31,251 nucleotides of DNA from positions 1 to 31,251 of the IMG/VR virus record IMGVR_UViG_3300017917_004031. One strand, given 5' to 3'. The translations under genes and the position numbers were made by a program. Shown piece by piece: positions 8,875 through 16,588 of the stretch (position 1 is the first letter of the stretch; every line of letters starts with the position of its first letter). Under the pieces are notes generated by a model. It saw nothing but the letters and a program-made list of their open reading frames with translations. It searched no databases and had not been told where the DNA came from. Source of the stretch: a virus.

Positions 8875-10701
8875 TTAAAGTATTACTACTCTTCCTTGTA
8901 TGTCTGTATTAGGATATCTAACTTCAAAAATAGATGGATCTAAACTAGGATAAATTACATTATTTCTAGTTGCTCCTGGTATGTCATACCCATAAACAGA
9001 ATAATTAGTTCCTGTACTATCTTGCTTATTTATAATTTCTACTTTAACTACAGATTGTACTCCTCTTACTCTTAATAATCTAGCCATTATATCAGATAAT
9101 ACTATAGGTTGATTTATCTGCCACTTATCTATATTAAAATGGTCTTGCAAAGCCAATATACAATTACTAATTACTTCATTATTATTATATCCTGGTGTAG
9201 TTGTAATATCAAAATTAACTCCTATGTTAATATAGAATGCATTTTTAATGTTTATAGCATCGGTAACCATTCTATATTCGTTCATGTAAGTAATTAAATT
9301 ATTTTTTAACGTACTAGCAGCCGATATAAGTTGTTTGCTTGAATTATACGCTAAAATATACATATCTAATGCTAATAGATTACTTGCTTCTGAACCATTA
9401 GTTGAGGCCGGTGTTTTATCTACATATACTTTAGCTATACTTCCATATTCTGACGGTAATGATAATGCTCTTACTAAGTAATCGTTTTTAGTTACAGCTC
9501 TTAATTGAGATGAGTAAGCATATAATGCATTATTTCTGACTTCTTCTACTTGATCTCCATCTCTACCACCAGATGATGGATTTACGTTATTAGATACAAC
9601 GCTATTTAATATTTGATTTGCTAAAGCCGTGTTAAATGGAGTACCATTTTTAAAATAAGCTCCATTAGCATCTATAAGTGTTAAATCATTTGAGGGAACA
9701 TTAGATGTTACACCACCTCCAACTAAATATCTAACTTGTAAAGAAACGTTTGATGGTGCTAAACCATATTCTCTAGTAAAGTAAACAGAAGCTTTATTAT
9801 AATTATCAGCTAAATCTGATATACCAGGTACTAATCCTAATTGAATATTATCTGGTGTAGGGATAATGGTTTCATCTGAACTATTAGATACTCCAGCTCC
9901 AAATTCCAATTGCATTGTACTATCTGATAATAATCTTGATACAAATCTTCTTGGAGTGCGTTGTAATGTGAGTAGGTAAGGGACTTGTCCTGAATCAGAA
10001 CCAGTATTAGCTGTTCTTTGATATACAGTAGATTGAGCTAAATATGGTACTTCATACCATTGATTAGCATCACTACCTGTTATATCTAATATTTGTAATA
10101 TATTGGTATCAGTTAACTCTATAGTTTGGAATTTTTGAGGTGTAGTGAATGTAAATGTATTAGTCTTTATTTCAGCTGATATAGCTTTAACTGTCTTTTT
10201 AACTAGGTAAAAATTATCACTAATAAAAGTAATTTCTGCTCCTGTTAAATCAGTAAAATCTACACTATCCGTAGTTATAAAATTAGTTCCTGTTGAGGTT
10301 GATGTTATATTAGTATTAGCAGGGATAATTAAACCATATGTTATACTATCAGGTACTGTTTCTCCTGTTACTACATTTACTATAGAAGGCATTAATTGAT
10401 ATACGTCTAAGTCAACAGATGAAGCGTAAGATGCTTTAGGTCTATAACCCATAACATATGACATAGCATATAAATTTTCTTTTTCTTTAGCGTATAGTAA
10501 GAAATTTTCTTGGATTTGTGTGTCCAAATAAAATGACATTACATCTCCTACGTAAGATGCTAATTCAATAAACATATTTCCTGGAGATGCGTCCGAGAAA
10601 TCATTATATGTGTTTGGAAAATAGGTTTTAGCGTAATTTATTAAATTTGCTTTAAAATCACTAAAACTCTTATTTATGTATGATACTTTATTGTCTGCCA
10701 T
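8875..10701 (-). CDS. Baseplate wedge protein, T4 gp6-like (baseplate J family)
   Basis: This 608-aa protein has an N-terminal block, SFSDFKANLINYAKTYFP then ASPGNMFIELASYVGDVMSFYLD, typical of gp6/baseplate-J proteins. It reads as solved wedge proteins do: an N-terminal helical region, central beta domains, and a C-terminal segment with ARLLRVRGVQSVVKVEI near residue 550. T4 gp6 is of similar length (660 aa). It lies 2 nt downstream of the gp25-like gene, an order common in contractile-tail phages. Gp6 forms the ring of baseplate wedges that dilates at contraction. Confidence 0.85.
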   Translation of the reverse strand: MADNKVSYINKSFSDFKANLINYAKTYFPNTYNDFSDASPGNMFIELASYVGDVMSFYLDTQIQENFLLYAKEKENLYAMSYVMGYRPKASYASSVDLDVYQLMPSIVNVVTGETVPDSITYGLIIPANTNITSTSTGTNFITTDSVDFTDLTGAEITFISDNFYLVKKTVKAISAEIKTNTFTFTTPQKFQTIELTDTNILQILDITGSDANQWYEVPYLAQSTVYQRTANTGSDSGQVPYLLTLQRTPRRFVSRLLSDSTMQLEFGAGVSNSSDETIIPTPDNIQLGLVPGISDLADNYNKASVYFTREYGLAPSNVSLQVRYLVGGGVTSNVPSNDLTLIDANGAYFKNGTPFNTALANQILNSVVSNNVNPSSGGRDGDQVEEVRNNALYAYSSQLRAVTKNDYLVRALSLPSEYGSIAKVYVDKTPASTNGSEASNLLALDMYILAYNSSKQLISAASTLKNNLITYMNEYRMVTDAINIKNAFYINIGVNFDITTTPGYNNNEVISNCILALQDHFNIDKWQINQPIVLSDIMARLLRVRGVQSVVKVEIINKQDSTGTNYSVYGYDIPGATRNNVIYPSLDPSIFEVRYPNTDIQGRVVIL

Positions 10702-10703
10702 GT

Positions 10704-11114
10704 TTATTGAAATTCTATAGTAACTTGATCTGAAGTTCCTGAAATGTTTAATGTATAATTAACTGTTACACTTACCTCGTAAGTATCCTCACTAAATTTA
10801 ACATCTATGTTGTTTATCCTTGCTTGAGGTACATAAGTACTAAAAGCGGTAGATATTTTTTCTTGGATAACCGGTATGAGATTTTCTGTCATTCCCTCAA
10901 ATAAAACATCTTTAATATCCGCACCAAAATTAGGATTCATTATTCTTTCACCTCTATTAGTTAATAAAAGGTTAATGACATTAGATTTAATTTGGTCTTT
11001 AGTGCTATACGTACTATTGAATACAGCAGGTCCGTTAAATGGTAATGAAATACCAATTGCTGTATTTTTCTGTAAGTCTAAAGGATCTACACGTGTTATT
11101 TGAGGTATTGGCAT
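10704..11114 (-). CDS. Baseplate wedge protein, T4 gp25-like (GPW/gp25 family)
   Basis: This 136-aa protein (T4 gp25 is 132 aa) contains the family signature LLLTNRGERIMNPNFGADIKD near residues 49-69 (cited for position), then VPQARINNIDV and a C-terminal strand VSVTVNYTL. Gp25 proteins form the inner baseplate wedge contact with the sheath and start sheath assembly. Adjacency to the gp6-like gene strongly supports the call. Confidence 0.9.
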   Translation of the reverse strand: MPIPQITRVDPLDLQKNTAIGISLPFNGPAVFNSTYSTKDQIKSNVINLLLTNRGERIMNPNFGADIKDVLFEGMTENLIPVIQEKISTAFSTYVPQARINNIDVKFSEDTYEVSVTVNYTLNISGTSDQVTIEFQ

Positions 11115-11115
11115 C

Positions 11116-11460
11116 TTATCCTAAATTATTTAGTCCTGCTTTATCCTGAGCAGTCATATTAGCGGCAGCATCCATAATAAAATTCATATATGGATTATCG
11201 TTAGTTTTATCCACTACTAAAGGAATACCATTACTAGATACACTAGGCGTTTCTAAACCAAACATAGCTCCCATTTTAGATCTTAATTGATTACGAACGT
11301 CTCCTACTTCATGTACGTCATTACTGGTAAAACTAAATGTTTTATTTTCATTCATTTGTCTTGCAGACATTTGATTTTCATTTAGAATAGTGTGTAATTC
11401 TTCACGAACAGCTTCAGCTACTGCTTCTTTGATTAATTTTTTAAATGTTTTTACATTCAT
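11116..11460 (-). CDS. 114-aa protein with a charged N-terminal helix and LNE site
   Basis: It opens with MNVKTFKKLIKEAVAEAVREE and then HTILNENQ, so an amphipathic helix of about 28 residues ends at L-N-E, the pattern cleaved by T4-type prohead proteases. The remaining ~85 residues are polar, with a Met-rich C-terminus. It lies between the gp25-like and membrane/coiled-coil genes, 1 nt before gp25. The helix-plus-LNE leader matches other proteins in this window and suggests a head-targeted or protease-processed product; this is inference. Confidence 0.7.
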   Translation of the reverse strand: MNVKTFKKLIKEAVAEAVREELHTILNENQMSARQMNENKTFSFTSNDVHEVGDVRNQLRSKMGAMFGLETPSVSSNGIPLVVDKTNDNPYMNFIMDAAANMTAQDKAGLNNLG

Positions 11461-11473
11461 GTGTATAAATATT

Positions 11474-12697
11474 TTAAATTTGTAAATTTTGTTGATCTAT
11501 TATTATCTTTACCTGATCTATTAATACTTGTGGTTCTAATGTATATGAGTATTCACTTTTAACTATCTCCACACCATCTCTATCTAACGCCGCAGCATAA
11601 TTACGTTTTATACTTCCTTTTACAAAACTTCTAGGATCTTGGTCTTCTTTAATTACTAATTTAAATCCTTTATAAAATTCTTCTTTAGGTTGTCTGATGG
11701 TATTTAATAAAGCCGTAAGTGCCCCTAACGAGCTATTGTCAATAGTTTGTATATCTAATCTATTATCTACATTTCTTAACTGTGCTTTCAATTCATTCAG
11801 ATAAGCTATTATTGGCTCTAAAATAGATATTAATATAGCTAGGGCAATATTTAAGTATTTTAAAGTATCTGCTACTTTTCTATATCCTTCAGCTGCAGAA
11901 GCAGGTGTACCAGGGAATGATATAGATGCTAGAATTAAAGGTAATAATGCTTGTAAAATAGATGTAGTAATTAATATAATACTTAATGTTCTTTGAATAT
12001 TAACTAAATTTTGTTCGTTATTACTAAGAATATTATAAGCAGCATTTCTAGATACTCTAGCTTGTTCTAACTGTTCTGGTGTAGTAGCGTTATCTATTAT
12101 TTCATTTGTTTGGTCTACTAACTTTTGGAGGCTATTATTTTGTCTAGCTAATCTCATTGCTACTCTAACACCAGAGTATAATAATAAAGGTGCTATAGTT
12201 TTAGCAACACTAGTTAGTAATCCTTTAAGAGCCTTAGTTCTACCTGCTTTATTTTTTTGTTTATTTCTAGCTAATTTAGCTTTATATTTTTTTTCTTTAA
12301 GTTTACGTTTAGCTTTAGGATCTTTTGTTATACTCTGAATTTGATCCTCTGTTTGTTTTTGTTGTTCTTCTAAAGCAGCTTTTTCTACTTCATAGCGAGC
12401 ATTTTCAACAGCAACCGCTACATTATATTCTTCTTCAGTTAAAGTAGGTTGAGCTGGTGGTTTTGGTTGGTATTGAGAATCTAGTTTTTTAAGGTTATTT
12501 TTATGGGTAACTTCTAATTCTGTTTTTCTCTTTATAATTCCTTCTAATTTTTGTTTTAAAATTTGAAGTTGACCTAAAGCAGCCGATACTACTTTTTGTT
12601 TAGCCTGATTTACTACTTGGTCTCCAAAAGCAGTAGGTAACCCAGTACTAGCTAGAGTATTAGTTATTCCAGGCGATATTAAAGATGATACGTTCAT
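11474..12697 (-). CDS. 407-aa coiled-coil and membrane-segment virion protein
   Basis: Residues about 40-150 form a long charged coiled coil ending in a very basic Lys/Arg stretch. Hydrophobic segments follow near residues 157-175, 237-259 and 281-299. A tail-module protein with membrane-spanning helices may insert into the host envelope during DNA delivery. Its start overlaps the stop of the spike gene (TAATG). No family is recognised, and the ejection role is inferred from position and hydrophobicity. Confidence 0.7.
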   Translation of the reverse strand: MNVSSLISPGITNTLASTGLPTAFGDQVVNQAKQKVVSAALGQLQILKQKLEGIIKRKTELEVTHKNNLKKLDSQYQPKPPAQPTLTEEEYNVAVAVENARYEVEKAALEEQQKQTEDQIQSITKDPKAKRKLKEKKYKAKLARNKQKNKAGRTKALKGLLTSVAKTIAPLLLYSGVRVAMRLARQNNSLQKLVDQTNEIIDNATTPEQLEQARVSRNAAYNILSNNEQNLVNIQRTLSIILITTSILQALLPLILASISFPGTPASAAEGYRKVADTLKYLNIALAILISILEPIIAYLNELKAQLRNVDNRLDIQTIDNSSLGALTALLNTIRQPKEEFYKGFKLVIKEDQDPRSFVKGSIKRNYAAALDRDGVEIVKSEYSYTLEPQVLIDQVKIIIDQQNLQI

Positions 12698-13914
12698 TAT
12701 GATAGGAATACTTGATTAGAGGCTATATATTCTTTTGGGTTACTAGGATCTATATATTTTCTAACTTCTTCTAGTTTTGAGCTTAATTTTTCAGAAGCTA
12801 CTTGAGCAGCAGCTATTGGAAATCCATTACTATCTACAGCATTAGTTAAATCATTAGATAATGTTTCTAAAGCATCTATTAATATTTCTATCATATCTAG
12901 TGCTTTGGAACCTAATAAAGCTGGTTCACTAGGTAGATCTCCATTAGTATTTTTACCTAAATATATATCATTGGACAATAATTCTATTGAACTTCCTACC
13001 AAGTTGATTACAGGTGATTTTAAAATAGTGTTTGTCTTTGAAAACAACATTATTTCATCTCGTTTAGAATTAATTAATATTCTATCACCATTCAATATTA
13101 CTTGAGGATTATTATATTTTGTAGGAGTAATAGGCTCACCTATTAAAGGTGATTTTAAACCACTAGAATCTAATTCTATAGGTAAAGCTTGAGTAGATGT
13201 TAAGTAAATAGAAGATGCATCTTTGTTTATTTGCTCAACATATAAAGAGGAACTATTACTAGAATAATCATGTCCATTTGATAATACTAGTATAGGATCT
13301 CCATTTTTACCTACTAAACTCCATTCGTTATAATTTGGTAAACCAGGAATACTATATAATCCAACGGTACTGCTGAAACGAATTGAATTGCCTTTACGGC
13401 CTGATAATATATAATCGCCTTCATATGAAACTAAATTTTTATTGTTTTGTGTTTCTTCAAATGTTTTTCCTAAACTAGAAGTAGGATTTTGAGATTGAGC
13501 ATTTTGTTGACTATCTCCTGATATATTGATGACTCTAGACCAATATATAGTAGGGGTAGAATTATTAGTATTGGGATTATCAATCGAAGGAGCAGGTTTT
13601 AGTTCTACTACTTCTTGTAAAAGAGGATAATATTGAACGTTAGGAGATAAAGGATAAGCCATTAAACATGTGTTTAAAAAATCATTAGTTAATGTCCCGT
13701 TTATATTTTTTGACGTATTTACATCTAAATAAAATATAGTCCCTAATCTACCCTTTGCTTTACTATACATTTCAGGAGTAGGTAGATTAACACCATTAAC
13801 AATACCAAATACTTTACCATAACTAGGTTGAGATGAAGAATTATCTGGTGATGTTTTACGTACATTGGTACTAATTAGGTTGCTACCTTTTAAACCCTGT
13901 TTAACTACTGCCAT
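12697..13914 (-). CDS. Baseplate hub/spike protein, gp5/VgrG-like candidate
   Basis: This 405-aa protein has an N-terminal segment GKVFGIVNGVNLPTPEMYSK then GRLGTIFYLD, resembling an OB-fold. A region with GDYILSGRKGNSIRF (about residues 168-182) and many short strands (QVILNGDRILINSK, EIMLFSK, IELLSNDIYLGKN) follows, as in spike beta-helices of gp5/VgrG proteins. The C-terminal ~70 residues are helical. It is 1 nt from its upstream neighbour and coupled to the gene downstream. No lysozyme domain is visible. The call is by pattern and synteny. Confidence 0.55.
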   Translation of the reverse strand: MAVVKQGLKGSNLISTNVRKTSPDNSSSQPSYGKVFGIVNGVNLPTPEMYSKAKGRLGTIFYLDVNTSKNINGTLTNDFLNTCLMAYPLSPNVQYYPLLQEVVELKPAPSIDNPNTNNSTPTIYWSRVINISGDSQQNAQSQNPTSSLGKTFEETQNNKNLVSYEGDYILSGRKGNSIRFSSTVGLYSIPGLPNYNEWSLVGKNGDPILVLSNGHDYSSNSSSLYVEQINKDASSIYLTSTQALPIELDSSGLKSPLIGEPITPTKYNNPQVILNGDRILINSKRDEIMLFSKTNTILKSPVINLVGSSIELLSNDIYLGKNTNGDLPSEPALLGSKALDMIEILIDALETLSNDLTNAVDSNGFPIAAAQVASEKLSSKLEEVRKYIDPSNPKEYIASNQVFLS

Positions 13915-13915
13915 T

Positions 13916-14305
13916 TTATGTTAGTTGTTTCTGTATATCTTTGTTAGCTGCTTCTAGTAATTTATTGCCTTCTTCTTTTATAGCGTTTTGTTCTTCTAAT
14001 AGTAATTGGATTTCACTCATATCTATTAAACTATCGTTACCACCATTATTAGTATTGGCAGCACGTTGTGCTATACCTGCCATTTTAATTAATTGATCAT
14101 TATTTTTTACATTAACGTCAATTAAATCTTTTACAGTAGGCATTAACATTACCGCAGATCCTGCGTTAGAAGAGGCTAATGGTTTAAGAGCCCCAATAAG
14201 TTCGTTAATTTGGTTATCAACAGCTTTATTGTTTTTATGTATTTGTTTAAATATATCTGATAAAGATGTTTGACCAAATAATGTTATGTCATCAAATGTA
14301 GCCAT
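13916..14305 (-). CDS. 129-aa helical baseplate-cluster protein
   Basis: It begins MATFDDITLFGQTSLSDIF. The rest is largely helical, with a C-terminal charged helix (EIQLLLEEQNAIKEEGNKLL) and an Asn/Gly linker near residues 88-95. It ends 1 nt before the spike gene, so it is probably co-translated with it. It may be a hub chaperone or tail-completion protein. No family is recognised. Confidence 0.7.
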   Translation of the reverse strand: MATFDDITLFGQTSLSDIFKQIHKNNKAVDNQINELIGALKPLASSNAGSAVMLMPTVKDLIDVNVKNNDQLIKMAGIAQRAANTNNGGNDSLIDMSEIQLLLEEQNAIKEEGNKLLEAANKDIQKQLT

Positions 14306-14318
14306 AATTATTGTTTAT

Positions 14319-14327
14319 TATAAATAT
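14319..14327 (-). promoter_or_regulatory. ATATTTATA promoter-like core before the baseplate cluster
   Basis: TATAAATAT on the plus strand lies 14 nt upstream of the start at 14305, in the gap after the sigma gene. It may begin a baseplate operon running to about 8443. Confidence 0.4.
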
Positions 14328-14334
14328 AATATAA

Positions 14335-15054
14335 TTAGAAAGTTATATGACCGTTTCTGTAGTACTCATTATATAGTTTGATACGTACAGTATTTAATTT
14401 TTTGGTTACTTTTGTAATCTGAGGGGTAGAAGCGTCAGTTATTTCACGAATATAGATATATAATGCTTTTTTATTAAATATTTCTAGGTATTCTCGTTTG
14501 CGAAATAATTCCATTATAGCATCAGCCGTTTTAGCGTCTTGGGGTTTAGGAAATAATTTATATAAATATTTGTCTACGTATTTAACATATAAATCAATAA
14601 ATGTATCTAACCCTACATCTTCCTCAGCTTCTTTCATAGTTCTATCAAGGAATGATTTATCTTCCTCAACTTCACTCATTTCAGCATGTTTCTGGAGTTT
14701 TTTGTAGTTGTTATTATTGTATATAATTAGGTAACGTTTTGCTATAGTTCCAAAATAGGAATATGCTTTACCTTTTCCCTGAGCATATAAATGGAGTTTC
14801 TCAAGTAAGAAAGTAACTACTTCATGTTTAAGTTCCTCAATTGTATTTACATCAGTATAATAAAATTTAAATGTATGGATTATGTTTTCTGAGAGTTTAT
14901 AGAAAGCATATTTAATTCTATCATTATATATTCTATTTCTTTCTAACTGGTCCTCAGTAGATAAAAATTCTATAATAGCATCCTCAGTTTCTTGCGTGAA
15001 ATATACACTAGGGCCTACTTTAGGCTGAGTAATATCAGTATAATTATTGTTCAT
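14335..15054 (-). CDS. Late-transcription sigma factor, T4 gp55-like candidate
   Basis: This 239-aa helical protein has a region (residues about 40-125) with IKYAFYKLSENIIHTFKF, ELKHEVVTFLLEKLH and AYSYFGTIAKRYLIIYNN. This resembles sigma region 2 as found in gp55: helices that grip the RNA polymerase beta' coiled coil, then an aromatic/basic segment for -10 recognition. It stands alone between a strong terminator and a promoter-like core, next to the virion genes it would activate. No clear region 4 is present, as in gp55. Assignment is by pattern only. Confidence 0.55.
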   Translation of the reverse strand: MNNNYTDITQPKVGPSVYFTQETEDAIIEFLSTEDQLERNRIYNDRIKYAFYKLSENIIHTFKFYYTDVNTIEELKHEVVTFLLEKLHLYAQGKGKAYSYFGTIAKRYLIIYNNNNYKKLQKHAEMSEVEEDKSFLDRTMKEAEEDVGLDTFIDLYVKYVDKYLYKLFPKPQDAKTADAIMELFRKREYLEIFNKKALYIYIREITDASTPQITKVTKKLNTVRIKLYNEYYRNGHITF

Positions 15055-15070
15055 TAATTATATGATAAAA

Positions 15071-15088
15071 AAAGGAGACTGGGTCTCC
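15071..15088 (-). terminator. Strong rho-independent terminator before the sigma gene
   Basis: The coding strand forms GGAGAC / GTCTCC with a 3-nt loop followed by seven T residues, just beyond the stop at 15092. Confidence 0.85.
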
Positions 15089-15091
15089 AAA

Positions 15092-15364
15092 TTATTTAGT
15101 AGAAACTTCTTCTAGTAGTGAATTAAGTTCTTTTACTTGTTCAAATACTTGTTCTAATTCCGAATCGGCCTCAATATAAGCAGCCTCATCTATTTTATTC
15201 AGTGAACCATTTAGCTGGGATGTAATAAAACTTATAGCTTCAATATATTGATTTTGTTGTACTATAATTTTCTCTAATTGAGAATTCTTTTTAATCAATA
15301 AATAAGCTCCAAATCCTATTAATTCAACTAAATGGATACCTACTACCCATAATAGTATTTCCAT
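15092..15364 (-). CDS. Single-pass membrane protein with coiled coil
   Basis: This 90-aa protein has an N-terminal hydrophobic segment (about residues 3-24, LLWVVGIHLVELIGFGAYLLI), a Lys-Lys stop-transfer pair, and then a heptad-repeat helix to the end. Holins and spanin-like phage proteins can look like this, but nothing specific is recognised. It lies 2 nt after the 69-aa gene and ends at a strong terminator, so the two form a small operon. Confidence 0.7.
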   Translation of the reverse strand: MEILLWVVGIHLVELIGFGAYLLIKKNSQLEKIIVQQNQYIEAISFITSQLNGSLNKIDEAAYIEADSELEQVFEQVKELNSLLEEVSTK

Positions 15365-15366
15365 AA

Positions 15367-15576
15367 TTATCCGTTGTAAGATTGATTGAAACCGAAATCA
15401 AAATCGTCTGCTTCAGTTGAAACTAATTCTTTAATTTTTTCTAATTGCGCTTTTAATTGCTCAACAGTATTAACTACTTCTTCTTGAGACATACCACGAT
15501 TAACTTGGAATTGTAGTTTTTGTCCGATGTTTTCGGCTTGCGTTAAGCCGTCTATAACTTGATTTTTAAATCTCAT
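15367..15576 (-). CDS. 69-aa helical protein
   Basis: The protein (MRFKNQVIDGLTQAEN...) is almost entirely helical with a coiled-coil centre (EEVVNTVEQLKAQLEKIKELV) and ends in an Asp/Phe-rich tail. Being co-transcribed with the adjacent membrane coiled-coil protein suggests a partner of it. No family is recognised. Confidence 0.7.
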   Translation of the reverse strand: MRFKNQVIDGLTQAENIGQKLQFQVNRGMSQEEVVNTVEQLKAQLEKIKELVSTEADDFDFGFNQSYNG

Positions 15577-15593
15577 AATTGTATATGTTTATA

Positions 15594-15602
15594 TATAAAT
15601 AT
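15594..15602 (-). promoter_or_regulatory. ATATTTATA promoter-like core for the 69-aa/90-aa operon
   Basis: TATAAATAT on the plus strand lies about 18 nt upstream of the ATG at 15576, matching the other virion-module cores. Confidence 0.4.
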
Positions 15603-15622
15603 ACGGTTTTCCTCATTCCCTA

Positions 15623-15642
15623 CGTTTGCACAAACGTTTGCA
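15623..15642. repeat. Inverted plus direct GTTTGCA repeat in a pyrimidine-rich gap
   Basis: CGTTTG-CA-CAAACG forms a 6-bp inverted repeat, and GTTTGCA recurs at 15636-15642. The surrounding gap (15577-15705) is C/T-rich on the plus strand and holds short hairpins but no gene. It could be an operator. Confidence 0.35.
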
Positions 15643-15705
15643 ACTATTTCTCTCTCCCCCTACCCTTTTCTCCCTAACCCGTAGGGTAAAGTTACCAAGA
15701 TTTTT

Positions 15706-15894
15706 TTACGCTTCCAAATCTTCTTTATAAAAGTTAAGAAAAATTTTAAAATCTTCTTCTAATTCGCTAAGCGTAATATCATCATAAGCATCCTCGGCAT
15801 TATAATCCTGGATACCTATGATGTATTCTTCGATTTGTTTCGCATTATTGGGAAACATTTCAATTAAATTATATTTTACATCAGTTAATAACAT
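15706..15894 (-). CDS. 62-aa acidic protein
   Basis: I choose the ATG at 15894 over an upstream TTG. It overlaps the end of the preceding gene by 14 nt, giving MLLTDVKYNLIEMFPNN.... The protein is acidic and helical (EDAYDDITLSELEEDF). Its position at the 3' end of the repeat-protein operon suggests it is expressed with those genes. No family is recognised. Confidence 0.65.
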   Translation of the reverse strand: MLLTDVKYNLIEMFPNNAKQIEEYIIGIQDYNAEDAYDDITLSELEEDFKIFLNFYKEDLEA

Positions 15895-16588
15895 CGTAGT
15901 ATAATGATTTTTTATCAATATTAGATATTAGATATCCGTCTACACCCCAGTAAGATACATTACATCCCATAGTATAAAGTATATCTCCATCTATGGCTTC
16001 GCAAGTAGCATATCCATCTTCTACAGTATCAGGAATTATATCAAATTCTAATTCTTTTACTTCTCCACTTATAGTTTTTACAAGACAATCTACACTAGAT
16101 TTAGTATCCATTTTACTTAAAACCTCAATAATCTCAGGGTCTACTTCCTCTTCCCACTCATAATCATTCGGATTAAAATTTTCCTGTATCTTTTTAGCCA
16201 TAATTTTATTATAATCAGCCATACTCAATACGCGACCTTCAGATGATAATGATATAATATTTTCTGAAACATCATGTAAATCCATATCTGTTTTAGCATC
16301 TTCGCGAGCATACTCAAGCAAGCGGATAAATAAAGGTACATCCATTTTTATGACATCCCTAGGATTTTCTGCCTCTTTTATTGTTGATTTAGCCTTATCT
16401 ATACCTTTAGTTTTACTAATAGCTTTCTCAACAAACTTAATAGCTTCAGGAGTCTTAAACTCAATAGAAAATGTTTTATCTATTTTATTATCCTGAATAT
16501 CAAATGTATCCACAGCAATCCCAAATTTTTCAAGGCGATTTAGGAATGCTGCTTTATCTTCCGATTTAATTGTAAATTTCTTTCCCAT
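15881..16588 (-). CDS. 235-aa two-part phage protein
   Basis: The start at 16588 is chosen because its ATG overlaps the upstream stop (TAATG); a further ATG lies 12 nt earlier. Residues about 85-135 contain DVPLFIRLLEYAREDAKTD followed by LHDVSENIISLSSEGR, a helical block that looks like a small phage family seen as separate proteins. The C-terminal ~75 residues form another unit, with DCLVKTISGEVKELEFDII. It may be a fusion of two modules. Function is unknown. Confidence 0.7.
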   Translation of the reverse strand: MGKKFTIKSEDKAAFLNRLEKFGIAVDTFDIQDNKIDKTFSIEFKTPEAIKFVEKAISKTKGIDKAKSTIKEAENPRDVIKMDVPLFIRLLEYAREDAKTDMDLHDVSENIISLSSEGRVLSMADYNKIMAKKIQENFNPNDYEWEEEVDPEIIEVLSKMDTKSSVDCLVKTISGEVKELEFDIIPDTVEDGYATCEAIDGDILYTMGCNVSYWGVDGYLISNIDKKSLYYDVIN